Shown: positions 35,626-45,271 of the stretch, in pieces
How the letters are laid out: the number at the start of each line of letters is the position of its first letter
Position numbering within the stretch: position 1 is the first letter of the stretch
Origin: Halobacterium sp. R2-5
Lineage (GTDB): Archaea > Halobacteriota > Halobacteria > Halobacteriales > Halobacteriaceae
Direction of reading: 5' to 3'
DNA: 64,000 bases
Assembly (NCBI RefSeq): GCF_011734195.1
Contig: NZ_JAANTH010000001.1
Coordinates: 124,001 to 188,000, forward strand
Translations under genes and position numbers: made by a program
Notes under the pieces: generated by a model
The model's database searches: none
What the model was told of the DNA's origin: nothing
Seen by the model: the letters and a program-made list of their open reading frames with translations, nothing else

Positions 35626-35668
35626 GTTTTACAGTAAAACGTACTTTACACCGTAAAATAAGTTTTAC
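35626..35668. promoter_or_regulatory. Twin GTTTTAC-type operators between XRE operon and helicase
   Basis: Perfect palindrome GTTTTACAGTAAAAC (35626-35640), then TTTACACCGTAAA (35645-35657) and GTTTTAC (35662-35668). They are in the divergent spacer, over the AT-rich promoter of the XRE operon and about 70 bases upstream of the helicase start. The repeated half-site fits a dimeric HTH repressor, presumably the neighbouring XRE protein. Confidence 0.7.
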
Positions 35669-35737
35669 GCCGGTGCCCGCGGTGTCGACTGACCGCGAGC
35701 GGTGGCGTTAACCCCCCGGCGCGTCTGCCTCCGGACA

Positions 35738-37564
35738 GTGAATCCCGAGCGCATCGTCGCGGAGTTCCCCGCCCCCGAGTTCCGGGGCGCCCAGGAGCAG
35801 GCGCTGCGGGACGTCCGCGAGGCGTTCGAGGCGGGCAACGACGTGGTGCTCGTACGCGCGCCCACCGGCAGCGGGAAGAGCCTCATCGCGCGCGCCATCA
35901 TGGGCTGCGCGCGCCGCGTCGCGGACGCCGACCCCGTGGACGCGACGGGCGCGTACTACACGACGCCGCAGGTCTCCCAGCTCGACGACGTCGCCGAGGA
36001 CGACCTGCTCGACGACCTGAAGCTCATCCGCGGGAAGTCCAACTACACGTGCATCCTCCCCGGCGAGGAGGACACCCCGGTCGACCGCGCGCCCTGCGCC
36101 CGCGAGCGCGGCTACGACTGCGCGGTCAAGCACCGCTGCCCGTACTTCTCGGACCGCGCCATCGCCTCCTCGCGGGAGTTCGCCGCGATGACGCTGGCGT
36201 ACTTCATGCGAACTGCGGGGTCGGAGGTCTTCCGCAAGCGCGACGTCTGCGTCGTCGACGAAGCCCACGGGCTCGCGGAGTGGGCGGAGATGTACGCCAC
36301 CATCGACCTGAACGAGCACACTGTCCCCGTCTGGGAGGACGTCCGCGTGCCCGACGTGGACGGCGACCCCGACGGCGCGGTGAACTTCGCCGAACACCTC
36401 ACGCGGGTCTGCGAGAGCCGCAAGGACGAACTCCTCGGACAGGACGAGCTCACGCCCGAAGAAGCCGGGGAGCGCGACCGCCTCCAGGAGCTCATCTCCG
36501 AGCTGAACTGGTTCGTCGAGGACTACGAGGACCCCGAGTCCGCGACCACGTGGGTCGTGGACGCCGACGAGCAGTCGGTGACGGTGAAGCCGATGGACCC
36601 CGAGCGCTACCTCAAGCACACCGTCTGGGACCGCGCGAACAAGCACGCGCTCCTCTCCGCGACGATCCTGAACAAGGAGGCGTTCTGCCGGAGCGTCGGC
36701 CTCGACCCGTCGAACGTCGCGCTCGTCGACGTCGAGCACACGTTTCCACTGGAGAACCGTCCGCTGTACGACGTCACGCAGGGGAAGATGACCTACGAGG
36801 AACGCGACCGGACGCTCCCGAAGGTCGCGGAGACCGTCGTGCGCGTGATGGCCCACCACCCCGACGAGAAGGGCATCGTCCACGCTCACTCCTACGACAT
36901 CGCGGAGAAGCTCGCGGGCCACCTCGACGAGTTCGGGGTCGGCGACCGCGTGCGCACGCACGACTCCGACACGCGGGACGCCGAACTGGAGCGCTGGAAG
37001 GAAAGCGACGACCCCGAGGTGTTCGTCGCCGTGAAGATGGAGGAAGCGCTCGATCTGGCCTACGACCTCGGCCGCTGGCAGGTGCTCTGCAAGGCGCCGT
37101 TCCTGAACACGAACGACTCCCGGGTGGCCGCGCGCCTCGCTGACGGCCAGTGGGCGTGGTACTACCGCACTGCGCTCCGCACCGTGATTCAGGGCTGCGG
37201 GCGCGTCGTCCGCGCGCCCGACGACCACGGGGCCACGTACGTCGCTGACTCGAGCATCCTCGACCTCTTCGACCGCGCGCGCACCGACATGCCGCCGTGG
37301 TTCCGCGACCAGGTCGACGCGATGACCGTTCCCGACCTGCCGGAGCCCGACGCGGCCGGCGCGCTCGCCGATCTCTCGGGCGAAATCGACCAGGTCGAAC
37401 CGACGTACACGAGCAGCACGTCGAGCAACGCGTCGAGTAGCGGGTCGACCGCGAGCACGGACACGAGCGAAGGAGGCAACGGGAGCAGCGGACGCGGCGG
37501 TCGGGACGACGGCCGCAGTTCCGGCTCGGGGAGCCCACTCGCGGACGTCTGGGACGCCGAGTAG
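35738..37564 (+). CDS. XPD/Rad3-like DNA helicase with iron-sulfur cysteines
   Basis: Superfamily 2 helicase of 608 residues with Walker A APTGSGKS (41-48), DEAH (174-177) and C-terminal helicase motifs (HAHSYDIAEKL, QGCGRVVRAPDD). Four cysteines (about 105, 120, 128, 134) sit between motifs I and II as in XPD, where they bind a 4Fe-4S cluster. Residues after about 540 are a Ser/Gly-rich tail. GTG at 35738 is preferred to an upstream GTG. Likely a 5'-3' helicase in repair. Confidence 0.9.
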   Translation: MNPERIVAEFPAPEFRGAQEQALRDVREAFEAGNDVVLVRAPTGSGKSLIARAIMGCARRVADADPVDATGAYYTTPQVSQLDDVAEDDLLDDLKLIRGKSNYTCILPGEEDTPVDRAPCARERGYDCAVKHRCPYFSDRAIASSREFAAMTLAYFMRTAGSEVFRKRDVCVVDEAHGLAEWAEMYATIDLNEHTVPVWEDVRVPDVDGDPDGAVNFAEHLTRVCESRKDELLGQDELTPEEAGERDRLQELISELNWFVEDYEDPESATTWVVDADEQSVTVKPMDPERYLKHTVWDRANKHALLSATILNKEAFCRSVGLDPSNVALVDVEHTFPLENRPLYDVTQGKMTYEERDRTLPKVAETVVRVMAHHPDEKGIVHAHSYDIAEKLAGHLDEFGVGDRVRTHDSDTRDAELERWKESDDPEVFVAVKMEEALDLAYDLGRWQVLCKAPFLNTNDSRVAARLADGQWAWYYRTALRTVIQGCGRVVRAPDDHGATYVADSSILDLFDRARTDMPPWFRDQVDAMTVPDLPEPDAAGALADLSGEIDQVEPTYTSSTSSNASSSGSTASTDTSEGGNGSSGRGGRDDGRSSGSGSPLADVWDAE

Positions 37565-37648
37565 CTAGAAGAACGAGAGGCCGTAGACGAGCGACGACCC
37601 CAGCATCAGGACGACGAGGAAGACTGCGAGCAGCTGCTCTCGTGTCAT
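37565..37648 (-). CDS. Tiny single-helix membrane protein (27 aa)
   Basis: MTREQLLAVFLVVLMLGSSL followed by VYGLSFF: one membrane helix with a charged start and an aromatic end. Begins 38 bases downstream of taw2 on the same strand and its stop abuts the helicase stop. Similar peptides occur in haloarchaea but no function is assigned. Confidence 0.55.
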   Translation of the reverse strand: MTREQLLAVFLVVLMLGSSLVYGLSFF

Positions 37649-37686
37649 ACCCGAGCCGTGGGGTTCGCCCGGCAAAGCCGTACTGG

Positions 37687-38730
37687 TTACGCAACCCGGG
37701 CGTCCAGCACGACGTGCTCGACACCCGCGCTGTGGGACTTCACCCGCCGCCGGTTCTCGACTTCGACCGGGCGGCCCGCGCGCTCGCAGCCAGCGCGGAG
37801 CCGCGACTCGGGGCGCTCCCAGAGTTCGGCCTCGGGGACGGCGCTGTGGACGTGCAAGACACCGCCGGGGACGAGGTTGTCGAGCGCGGCGTCGAGGTAG
37901 CCCGGGCCGCCCGCCGTCGTCTCGACGTCGTCGACGGGGCCGCCGCCGAGGGCGTCGTAGTAGCCCATGACGACGCGGTCGGCCTCGCTGTCGACGTCCC
38001 GGCAGTCCCCGAGCACGCAGTCAAGATTCCGGCTAACGCCGTTCAGTTGGGCGTTCTCGGCGAGGTAGCGGAACGACTCGGGGTTCTTCTCGACGGCGGT
38101 GACGCGGGCGCCCGCCCGGGCCATCGGGAGCGCGAAGTAGCCGATGCCGGCGAACATGTCGAGGACGCGCTCGCCCTCGCTCGCGACGTCGCCCATGCGG
38201 GCGCGCTCGGCCTTGTTCCCCGGCGCGAACATCACGCGCGAGAGGTCGAGGGCGTACTTCGTGCCGTGCTCGGTGTGGACGGTCTCGGTGTCGCCCTCGC
38301 CGGCGACAACGGAGACGTCGGGCTCCCGATGCTCTCCGTCGATGCCGCCGCGCGCGAGCACGGTGTCGGCCTCGCTGTGGAGGTCGAGCAGGGCCTCGCC
38401 GACCTCCGCGGGCCGCGGGCAGTCGGTGAAGTCCGCGAGAATTACGGTACCGACGACCGCCCACGACGAGGGCGCGCGGTCGCGCTCGGCCTCGGTCCAC
38501 CCGCGCTCGCGGAGCAAGTCGTCGAGACCGGGCGCGCGCAGCTCGGGGTCGTCCTGCTCGATCACGCGCTCGAATTCCGTCTCGCGGGGGCGCTCCGTGA
38601 CCGGGAGTTCGACGCTGTCGGCGTCGTGCTCCCGGACCTTCCGGGCGTCGTCGTAGACGCCCTCGGCTTCGAGGCCGGCGATGCGGGTTTCCGAGTCGGG
38701 CTTCGGGACGACGACGGCGAGGGCCGTCAC
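37687..38730 (-). CDS. taw2: tRNA wyosine-pathway transferase Taw2 (Trm5/TYW2 family)
   Basis: SAM-dependent enzyme of 347 residues. DMFAGIGYFALPMARAGARVTAVEKNPESF (motif I region, split here: DMFAGIGYFALP) and LGDCRDVDSEADRVVMGYY resemble TYW2/Taw2 rather than Trm5; Taw2 transfers the aminocarboxypropyl group of SAM to the wyosine base in tRNA-Phe. The late GVLHVHSAVPEAELWERP and VKSHSAGVEHVVLDARV also resemble archaeal TYW2. GTG at 38730 overlaps the NMD3 stop (GTGA). Confidence 0.82.
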   Translation of the reverse strand: MTALAVVVPKPDSETRIAGLEAEGVYDDARKVREHDADSVELPVTERPRETEFERVIEQDDPELRAPGLDDLLRERGWTEAERDRAPSSWAVVGTVILADFTDCPRPAEVGEALLDLHSEADTVLARGGIDGEHREPDVSVVAGEGDTETVHTEHGTKYALDLSRVMFAPGNKAERARMGDVASEGERVLDMFAGIGYFALPMARAGARVTAVEKNPESFRYLAENAQLNGVSRNLDCVLGDCRDVDSEADRVVMGYYDALGGGPVDDVETTAGGPGYLDAALDNLVPGGVLHVHSAVPEAELWERPESRLRAGCERAGRPVEVENRRRVKSHSAGVEHVVLDARVA

Positions 38731-39824
38731 GCCTCGGGGAGGACGTGGAGGCCGGCGCGGGACTTCAGCGCGGGGACGGTGGCGGCGTCGTCGTCGACGT
38801 AGTCCGGCCGCGGCACGGTCTTCGACTCGTACGTCTCCGGATCGAGAATCTGGACGGCGTTGTCGTCCTCGACGGTGACGACCGTGGCGTCCGTGGCGTC
38901 CTCGGTCGTCCCGAGTTTGCGCGCGTCGGGCGCGTCGCCCTCCTCGTAGCTCGCCTCGTAGGGCTCGCCCGTGGTGACGCGAACGCCCTTGAGGTTGCCG
39001 TGGACCGAGCGCACGAGTACCGGGCCGCCGTCGTCGTCCGCGAGGTCGATGACGTCCCCGGGCTTGAACTCGGGGAGGCGGACGGCGTACGTCACGCGGT
39101 ACACCTCGTTGCCGTCCTCGTCCTCCGTGACGAGCTTCTCGTGGTCCTCGAAGCTCCCACCGAACTCCTCGATGAGCTTGCGCGCGAGCTTCAGCCCGAT
39201 CTTGTTCGTCGAGAGCTTGAGGTCGACGCCGGACTCGGCCTCCGAGACGTCCGTGACGAACGCGTTCCGGTCGCCCGTGTCCTCCATCTCCGCGACGATC
39301 TGGTGGGCGAGCTCGGTGGCGCGCTCGGTCTCCTCGCTGGTCGGGTCCCGGCCGACCGCCCGCACCTGCACGATGGACGCGAACGAGTCGCCCGCGATGC
39401 GGCCGCAGCGCTTGCACGTCTGGCGGCTCACCTTCACCGGGACGACGACCTCCTCGGTCTGGACTTCGTCGCGCACGACCCCCGAGAACAGGCAGTGCAT
39501 CCGAATCGTGTTCTGGTCGACCTGCTCGGGGCGGACCTCCCAGTCGACGTCCTCGGCCTCCACGTGGACCGCCAGCGCCTCGCTGACCTCCTCGATGGCG
39601 ACGTCGGTGTAGTCGTCGGCGTCGACGTCCACCCAGCGGTTCCCGCGGTGGACCGCGCCGCAGCGCGCGCACACCATCACTTCGATGCGCTCGGGCGCGT
39701 CCACGAACTCGAAGTCCTCGAAGTAGCAGGCGTCACACAGCGAGCGCTCGCGGCGGGTGACCCCTTCCGTGTCGCTGTCGATGGGGTCGCCACAGCGGGG
39801 GCAGAACGTGCCTGCGTCAGTCAT
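38727..39824 (-). CDS. nmd3: NMD3-family ribosome assembly protein
   Basis: The 365-residue protein opens with FCPRCGDPI and CDACYFEDF, then [10 protein letters not shown] and [12 protein letters not shown], the four CxxC pairs of NMD3. The middle holds [24 protein letters not shown]. In eukaryotes NMD3 is the 60S export adaptor; in archaea it is thought to act in large-subunit maturation. First gene of the nmd3-taw2 pair with overlapping codons. Confidence 0.93.
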   Translation of the reverse strand: MTDAGTFCPRCGDPIDSDTEGVTRRERSLCDACYFEDFEFVDAPERIEVMVCARCGAVHRGNRWVDVDADDYTDVAIEEVSEALAVHVEAEDVDWEVRPEQVDQNTIRMHCLFSGVVRDEVQTEEVVVPVKVSRQTCKRCGRIAGDSFASIVQVRAVGRDPTSEETERATELAHQIVAEMEDTGDRNAFVTDVSEAESGVDLKLSTNKIGLKLARKLIEEFGGSFEDHEKLVTEDEDGNEVYRVTYAVRLPEFKPGDVIDLADDDGGPVLVRSVHGNLKGVRVTTGEPYEASYEEGDAPDARKLGTTEDATDATVVTVEDDNAVQILDPETYESKTVPRPDYVDDDAATVPALKSRAGLHVLPEA

Positions 39825-39966
39825 ACCCCGGCGTAGGCCGCGCCGCCTGTTAAGTTGCCCGTCACGGGACGAGCGAAGCGATATCGGCCGTCGCCGTCGG
39901 CCACTTCCACTTTCACTACGGTGTATACGAGGGTTTATGGGGTGGAGGGACCAAGCGAGGAAGTAC

Positions 39967-40998
39967 ATGCCCGAAGCAGACCTCGAGGAACTCCCCGGCG
40001 TCGGCCCCGCGACCGCGGAGAAACTCCGAGAGAACGGATTCGAGTCGTTCCAGAGCATCGCCGTCGCGTCCGCCGGCGAGCTCTCCAACACCGCGGACAT
40101 CGGCGACAGCACCGCCGCAGACGTCATCCAGGGCGCCCGCGAGGCCGCCGACGTCGGCGGCTTCGAGACCGGCGCCACCGTCCTCGAACGCCGCGAACAG
40201 ATCGGGAAGCTCACGTGGAACATCCCAGACATCGACGACATGCTCGGCGGCGGCGTCGAGACCCAGTCCATCACGGAAGTGTACGGCGAGTTCGGCGCCG
40301 GCAAGTCCCAGGTCACCCACCAGCTCTCCGTGAACGTCCAGCTCCCCCAGGAGCAGGGCGGGCTGCGCGGCCGCGCCATCTTCATCGACTCCGAGGACAC
40401 CTTCCGCCCCGAGCGCATCGACGACATGGTCCGCGGGCTCACCGACGAACAGCTCCAGGCCGCCATGGACGACCGCGACATCGAGGGCACCCCCGACGAC
40501 GAGGACGCCATGGAGGAACTCGTCGAGGACTTCCTCGACAAGATCCACGTCGCGAAGGGGTTCAACTCCAACCACCAGATGCTCCTCGCCGAGAAGGCCC
40601 AGGAGATCGCCTCCGAGTACGAGGACGACGAGTACCCCGTCCGCCTGCTCTGCGTCGACTCCCTCACCGCGCACTTCCGCGCCGAGTACGTCGGCCGCGG
40701 CGAACTCGCCGACCGCCAGCAGAAACTCAACAAACACCTCCACGACCTCGACAAGGTCGGCAACCTCTACAACGCCGCCGTCGTCGTCACTAACCAGGTC
40801 CAGTCCAACCCGGACTCGTTCTTCGGCGACCCCACCAAGCCCATCGGTGGCAACATCCTCGGCCACAAGTCGACGTTCCGGATGTACCTCAAGAAGTCCA
40901 AGAACGACAAGCGCATCGTCAAGCTCGTCGACGCGCCCAACCTCGCCGACGGCGAAGCCGTCATGCGCGTCCAGGACGCCGGCCTGAAGCCGGAATAA
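39967..40998 (+). CDS. radA: DNA repair and recombination protein RadA
   Basis: Archaeal RecA/Rad51 recombinase of 343 residues. N-terminal helix-hairpin-helix ([17 protein letters not shown]), Walker A GEFGAGKS (107-114), Walker [15 protein letters not shown] and the L2 loop region [13 protein letters not shown] are all present. No intein. A TATA-like GGTTTATGG lies at about 39931-39939, about 28-36 bases upstream. ATG at 39967 is chosen; an upstream in-frame start at 39937 overlaps the TATA box. A 3'-end element follows. Confidence 0.96.
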   Translation: MPEADLEELPGVGPATAEKLRENGFESFQSIAVASAGELSNTADIGDSTAADVIQGAREAADVGGFETGATVLERREQIGKLTWNIPDIDDMLGGGVETQSITEVYGEFGAGKSQVTHQLSVNVQLPQEQGGLRGRAIFIDSEDTFRPERIDDMVRGLTDEQLQAAMDDRDIEGTPDDEDAMEELVEDFLDKIHVAKGFNSNHQMLLAEKAQEIASEYEDDEYPVRLLCVDSLTAHFRAEYVGRGELADRQQKLNKHLHDLDKVGNLYNAAVVVTNQVQSNPDSFFGDPTKPIGGNILGHKSTFRMYLKKSKNDKRIVKLVDAPNLADGEAVMRVQDAGLKPE

Positions 40999-41000
40999 GA

Positions 41001-41177
41001 CGCACTTTTTGCGCTGTCGTTCGAGAGAGCGAAGCTCTCTCGTGATGACGAGAGACGCCCCCGACGTCTCTCGAACCACGAGAGGCGCGCTCCGCGCGCC
41101 TCACTCGGCAAAACTTGGGGGAAAGCGCTCACTCGCTACGCTCGGTCGCGCAGTGAACCGCTCGGCTCGCGGATGCT
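41001..41177 (+). repeat. 3'-end palindromic mosaic element, copy 3 (after radA)
   Basis: Starts 2 bases after the radA stop with CGCACTTTTTGCGCTG. In place of the single hairpin seen elsewhere it has three: CGAGAGAGC/GCTCTCTCG (41022-41042), CGAGAGACG/CGTCTCTCG (41049-41073), and GAGGCGCGC/GCGCGCCTC (41082-41102). Then CTCGGCAAAAC, the CGCAGTGAACCGCTCG block and the terminal GGCTCGCGGATGCT. Confidence 0.85.
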
Positions 41178-41260
41178 CGCCCGTGTTCTCTCGTTCTGTA
41201 TCGGTTCCCGGTCGCTATCCGGCCGGTAGCTTTTCCGGGGTTCGCGGCGAACAGTCGAAT

Positions 41261-41659
41261 ATGTCACGAGGCAGTCCCTTCGACGAACTGGAACGGTTGC
41301 TCGACAAGATGAACGACGCTCGCGAGCGCGCGGGCGGCGGGCTCGCCGTGGACGTCAGGGACGACGACGAGCAGTTCGTGGTGGTTACGGACCTCCCGGG
41401 CTTCGAGAAGGACGACATCGACGTGGAGGTCCGCGACCGGACGCTGCGAATCGACGCGCGCCACGACGAGGAGTTCGGGGTCGACGAGAGCGACTACGTC
41501 CGCCAGGAGCGCAGCAAGCGCTCGCTCTCGCGGAGCGTCTCCCTGCCCGAGGACGTCGACGACGACGGCGCGGCCGCGTCCTTCGAGAACGGCGTGCTCA
41601 CCGTCGAGCTGCCGAAGCTGCACACGAGCGAGGAGTCCACGAGCGTCGACATCGAGTGA
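41261..41659 (+). CDS. Hsp20/alpha-crystallin small heat-shock protein
   Basis: 132-residue protein with an alpha-crystallin domain (about residues 27-120): VVVTDLPGFEKDDIDVEV, SVSLPEDVDDDGAAASFENG and the C-terminal GVLTVELPK motif. No C-terminal IxI/V motif is obvious. It prevents aggregation of unfolded proteins. A leader of about 80 bases separates it from the preceding element. Confidence 0.92.
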   Translation: MSRGSPFDELERLLDKMNDARERAGGGLAVDVRDDDEQFVVVTDLPGFEKDDIDVEVRDRTLRIDARHDEEFGVDESDYVRQERSKRSLSRSVSLPEDVDDDGAAASFENGVLTVELPKLHTSEESTSVDIE

Positions 41660-41679
41660 CCCGGCCGCGGCGCTGATTC

Positions 41680-42147
41680 TCAGATACGCTCGTCGACGCG
41701 GTCGGCGGCGTTTGCGACGGCGTCCTGCCAGCCCTCCGGCGGGTCGTCGCCGCGGACCGGCGGCGAGAGCGACAGGTCGACGGCGCGGTAGTCGAAGCCG
41801 GCGAGCGAATCAGTAGCGAGTCCGCCGACGAACTCCGCGTTCTCGCGCTTCGAGGACGCGGCGCCGTCCGCGAGCGCGTAGTAGCCGCTGAACAGTTGCA
41901 CGAGCACGACGGGGGCGTCGAAAGCGTCCTCGGCGGCGTGGCGCGCGAGCTTCACGGGGTTGTTCGCAGGGTCGGCGCGCCGCATCTCCACCTCGACGAG
42001 CACCAGCGGCGCGTCGCCGGCCGGGACGCCCGCGACGTCGACGGCCGTGCGCCCGACGTACCACTCGGTCGTCCACTCGCGATGGGGGCGGCGAGCGGCG
42101 AGCGCGTCCCGGAGGTGCGCGTGTACGTCGTCGGCGAACTCGCCCAC
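41680..42147 (-). CDS. Hypothetical protein with possible PD-(D/E)XK nuclease core
   Basis: The 155-residue protein has AVDVAGVPAGDAPLVLVEVE followed by MRRADPANNPVKLARHA, in which an Asp and the Glu of LVEVE could be the D...ExE of a PD-(D/E)XK-like fold. The rest (LVQLFSGYYALADG, GFDYRAVDLSL) is consistent with a nuclease-like alpha/beta core, but the final Lys is missing. Convergent with hsp20. Confidence 0.6.
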   Translation of the reverse strand: MGEFADDVHAHLRDALAARRPHREWTTEWYVGRTAVDVAGVPAGDAPLVLVEVEMRRADPANNPVKLARHAAEDAFDAPVVLVQLFSGYYALADGAASSKRENAEFVGGLATDSLAGFDYRAVDLSLSPPVRGDDPPEGWQDAVANAADRVDERI

Positions 42148-42173
42148 GAGCTGGGCGAGCCCCGGGACTCACT

Positions 42174-44822
42174 TCAACCTTCGTGGACGTGAATCGCGGG
42201 CCGACCGGGCTCGGCCTTGCTCGCGAGGTCGTCGTCGGCCTCGTCCGCGGCGAGCACGCGAACGGGCGCGTCGAACTCCGACTCGACGAGCCACGCCGCC
42301 CGCTCCAGGGTCGCGCGCTCGCGCTCCGGGGGGAGCGCGTCCGGGAGCGCGGGCGCCTGCGCGGCGAGGTCCTTCGCGTAGTCGGCGGCGTCCTCGCCGC
42401 GCTGCCGGAGGTCCTCGTCGCCCATCACCGTGCCGACGACGTCGCCGTCGGCGTCGCGGGCGATCTCGAGCGCGTCGTACATCCACTCGGGCGCGGTGAC
42501 CACGTCGACGCCGGTCGGCTCCTCGATGCCGGCGGTGTCGACGATGTCGCGGACGTCCTCGCGGGTGCGCTCGACCAGCCGGGACGTGCGGTCGTGGTCG
42601 CTGACGTCGCGGTCGGGCGTCGGCCACTCGGCCTCCGTGACGAAGCCGTCGCCGTCCAGCGCCGCCCAGGACTCCTCGCACGCGTGGGGCGCGATGGGCG
42701 CGAGCAGTTTCACGGCGACCTCGACGCCGCGCGCGACGACACCGGGGTCGGCGTCCTCGCGGCCGCGGTACCGCACCAGCAGCGACACCATCTCGTCGAC
42801 GGCCTGGACCGCGCGGTTGAACTCCATCGCCTCGTAGTGCTCGGTGGCCGCATCGACGGTGGCGGCGACCTCGCGGGCGACGTACTCGGCGGCCGGGTCG
42901 GCGTCGTCGACCGCCGCGTCGGGGTCGACGCCGCGGGCCAGTCTGAGCAGGCGCTCCAGGAACGCGTTGCTGGAGCGGACGCCCTCCTGGCTCCACGGGA
43001 AGTCCTTGTCGGGGCGGGCGGCCCGCAGCACGAACAGGCGCGCGGTGTCGGCGCCGTACTCCTCGACGATGCGCTCCGGGGAGACGCCGTTGCCCTTCGA
43101 CTTGGACATCTTCGTGCCGTCCTCGCCGAGCACCATCCCCTGCGTGGTGAGCGACTCGAACGGCTCGCGGTGGTCGAGTAGGTCGAGGTCCGCCAGCACC
43201 TTCGTGAAGAAGCGCGAGTACAGCAGGTGCATCACGGCGTGCTCGACGCCGCCGACGTACTCGTCGACGGGCATCCAGTCGTTCGCGCGCTCGACGTCGA
43301 ACGGCGCGTCGTCGAGGTCGGGCGACGTGAAGCGCAGGAAGTACCACGAGGAGTCGACGAACGTGTCCATCGTGTCGGTCTCGCGGACCGCGGGACCGCC
43401 GCACTCGGGGCACTCCGTGTGCTTCCACTCCTCGGCGGCGTCCAGCGGATTGCCGGTGGTGTGGACGAACTCCGGTAGCTCCACGGGGAGGTCCTCGTCG
43501 GGCACCGACACCGGGCCGCAGTCCTCGCAGTGCACGACCGGAATGGGCGTCCCCCAGTAGCGCTGCCGGGAGATGCCCCAGTCGCGGAGCTGGTACTGGA
43601 CGGCGGACTCCGCGCCGTCGATGTCCTCGGTGAGCCGCTCGCGGCCCTCTTCGCTCGTCAGGCCGTCGTAGTCGCCGGAGTTCACGAGGACGCCGTCCTC
43701 CGTGTACGGCTCCTCCTGAACGTCGACTTCGTCGTCGCCCTCCGGGGCGACGACCTGCTCGATGGGGAGGTCGTGGCTCTGCGCGAACGCGTGGTCGCGC
43801 TCGTCGTGGCCGGGGACCGCCATCAGCGCGCCGGTGCCGACGTCCGAGAGCACGAAGTCCGCGACGAACACCGGAATCTCCTCGCCGGTCGCGGGGTTCG
43901 TCGCCGTGATGTCCGTCTCGACGCCCTGGGGCTCGTCGCCGTCCGGGTCCGCGACGTGCTCGACGAAGTGCGCGACGTCGTCGTCGCGCTCGGCCGCGGC
44001 CTCCGCCAGCGGGTGGTCGGGCGCCAGCGCGAAGAACGTCGCGCCGTGGATGGTGTCCAGCCGGGTCGTGAACGCGACGACGTCCTCGTCGCCGTCCGGC
44101 GCGTGCAGCGTGAACGGCACCTCCGCGCCGTCCGTTCGGCCGATCCAGTTGCGCTGCATGTCCCGGACGTTCGTCGGCCAGCCGTCCAGGTCGTCGATGC
44201 TGTCCAGCAGCTCGTCGGCGTACGCCGTCGTCTCGAAGAACCACTGGTCGAGGTCGCGCTCGGTGACGGGCGTGTCACACCGCCAGCACAGCTCCTCCTC
44301 GCCCTCGACCTGCTCGTCGGCGAGCACCGTCTCGCAGGACGGACACCAGTTCACCGCGGCGGTCTGTTGCTCCACGAGACCGGCGTCCCGGAACTCGTTG
44401 AACAGCCACTGGTTCCACCGGTAGTAGTCGGGGTCGCAGGTGGTGACCTCGCGCTCCCAGTCGTAGCCGAAGCCCAGCGCCTCGAACTGGTCGCGCATCT
44501 GCTCGATGCAGCGCTCGGTCCACTCCCGGGGGTTGGTGTCGCGCTCCTCGGCGGCGTTCTCCGCGGGCAGCCCGAACGAGTCCCACCCCATCGGGTGGAG
44601 CACTTCGTCGCCGTCCATCCGGCGGTACCGCGCGAGCGCGTCCGTGATCGCGTAGTTCCGGACGTGGCCCATGTGGAGCTGGCCGGACGTGTACGGGAAC
44701 ATCGCCAGCACGTACTCCGGGTCGTCGGCGTCGTCGGGCACCCGGAACACGTCGGCGTCGTCCCACTCGCGCTGCCAACGTCGCTCTATCTCGCCGTGGT
44801 CGTAGCCGTCGTTTCCTCCCAT
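42174..44822 (-). CDS. leuS: Leucyl-tRNA synthetase, bacterial type
   Basis: Class I synthetase (882 aa) that charges tRNA-Leu. HIGH motif variant HMGH is at 50-53 and KMSKS at 571-575; two zinc knuckles are visible ([10 protein letters not shown] and LCWRCDTPV). The editing CP1 insertion has [20 protein letters not shown] and [12 protein letters not shown]. Gene organisation of CP1 and length resemble bacterial LeuRS, known for haloarchaea and unlike the longer archaeal/eukaryal form. Confidence 0.95.
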   Translation of the reverse strand: MGGNDGYDHGEIERRWQREWDDADVFRVPDDADDPEYVLAMFPYTSGQLHMGHVRNYAITDALARYRRMDGDEVLHPMGWDSFGLPAENAAEERDTNPREWTERCIEQMRDQFEALGFGYDWEREVTTCDPDYYRWNQWLFNEFRDAGLVEQQTAAVNWCPSCETVLADEQVEGEEELCWRCDTPVTERDLDQWFFETTAYADELLDSIDDLDGWPTNVRDMQRNWIGRTDGAEVPFTLHAPDGDEDVVAFTTRLDTIHGATFFALAPDHPLAEAAAERDDDVAHFVEHVADPDGDEPQGVETDITATNPATGEEIPVFVADFVLSDVGTGALMAVPGHDERDHAFAQSHDLPIEQVVAPEGDDEVDVQEEPYTEDGVLVNSGDYDGLTSEEGRERLTEDIDGAESAVQYQLRDWGISRQRYWGTPIPVVHCEDCGPVSVPDEDLPVELPEFVHTTGNPLDAAEEWKHTECPECGGPAVRETDTMDTFVDSSWYFLRFTSPDLDDAPFDVERANDWMPVDEYVGGVEHAVMHLLYSRFFTKVLADLDLLDHREPFESLTTQGMVLGEDGTKMSKSKGNGVSPERIVEEYGADTARLFVLRAARPDKDFPWSQEGVRSSNAFLERLLRLARGVDPDAAVDDADPAAEYVAREVAATVDAATEHYEAMEFNRAVQAVDEMVSLLVRYRGREDADPGVVARGVEVAVKLLAPIAPHACEESWAALDGDGFVTEAEWPTPDRDVSDHDRTSRLVERTREDVRDIVDTAGIEEPTGVDVVTAPEWMYDALEIARDADGDVVGTVMGDEDLRQRGEDAADYAKDLAAQAPALPDALPPERERATLERAAWLVESEFDAPVRVLAADEADDDLASKAEPGRPAIHVHEG

Positions 44823-45001
44823 GCGTGTCTCTTACAGGGACGTAGAGAGTCGAACGGCAAATGCCTTTCAATACGCCAGTTCCGCTGTCGGACAGCCCGC
44901 CCCGGCGCGACCCCCGCGGTCCCGTTCCGGCCGGTATCCGAACCGCATCCGGCTTCTAGTTGGCCTAGTGATTTTTTCGGGCGTGCGACCAATAGACGAC
45001 T

Positions 45002-45190
45002 ATGAGCGAAACCGAGAGCGAGCCGCCACGAAGCGTCTACCGACGCAAGGAGGCGGGCTCGAACGCCTCCATGAGCCTCGTCGGCTACGTGATGATGGGC
45101 GGCATGCTCATCCTGATTCTGCCCGTGCTCCCCTTCCTCGTCGTCATCTGGGCGCTCGGGAAAATCACCGACTCTACTAGCTCCGAGTAG
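45002..45190 (+). CDS. Small single-helix membrane protein (62 aa, DUF7535-like)
   Basis: N-terminal 20 residues are charged (MSETESEPPRSVYRRKE), followed by a single membrane helix (about 27-52: VGYVMMGGMLILILPVLPFL). Common in haloarchaea, no known role. It starts 179 bases from the divergent leuS gene; a T-run GTGATTTTTTCGGG (about 44968-44981) precedes it. Confidence 0.75.
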   Translation: MSETESEPPRSVYRRKEAGSNASMSLVGYVMMGGMLILILPVLPFLVVIWALGKITDSTSSE

Positions 45191-45207
45191 CGGTGTAGCC
45201 GACGGAA

Positions 45208-45270
45208 AGCATCCGCGAGCGAGCGGCCGAAGGCCGCGAGCGCAGCAAAAAGTGCGTAATAAAGTGCGTG
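45208..45270 (-). repeat. 3'-end palindromic mosaic element, copy 4, minimal form
   Basis: Read on the minus strand, 3'-proximal to the alanine-dehydrogenase-type gene: GCACTTTTTGCTGCGCTCGC, a short hairpin CGGCC/GGCCG (45224-45236), and the terminal GCTCGCGGATGCT. The body seen in other copies is missing. A partial duplicate of the GCACTTTAT start precedes it. This is also the spacer of two convergent genes. Confidence 0.75.
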
Positions 45271-45271
45271 C

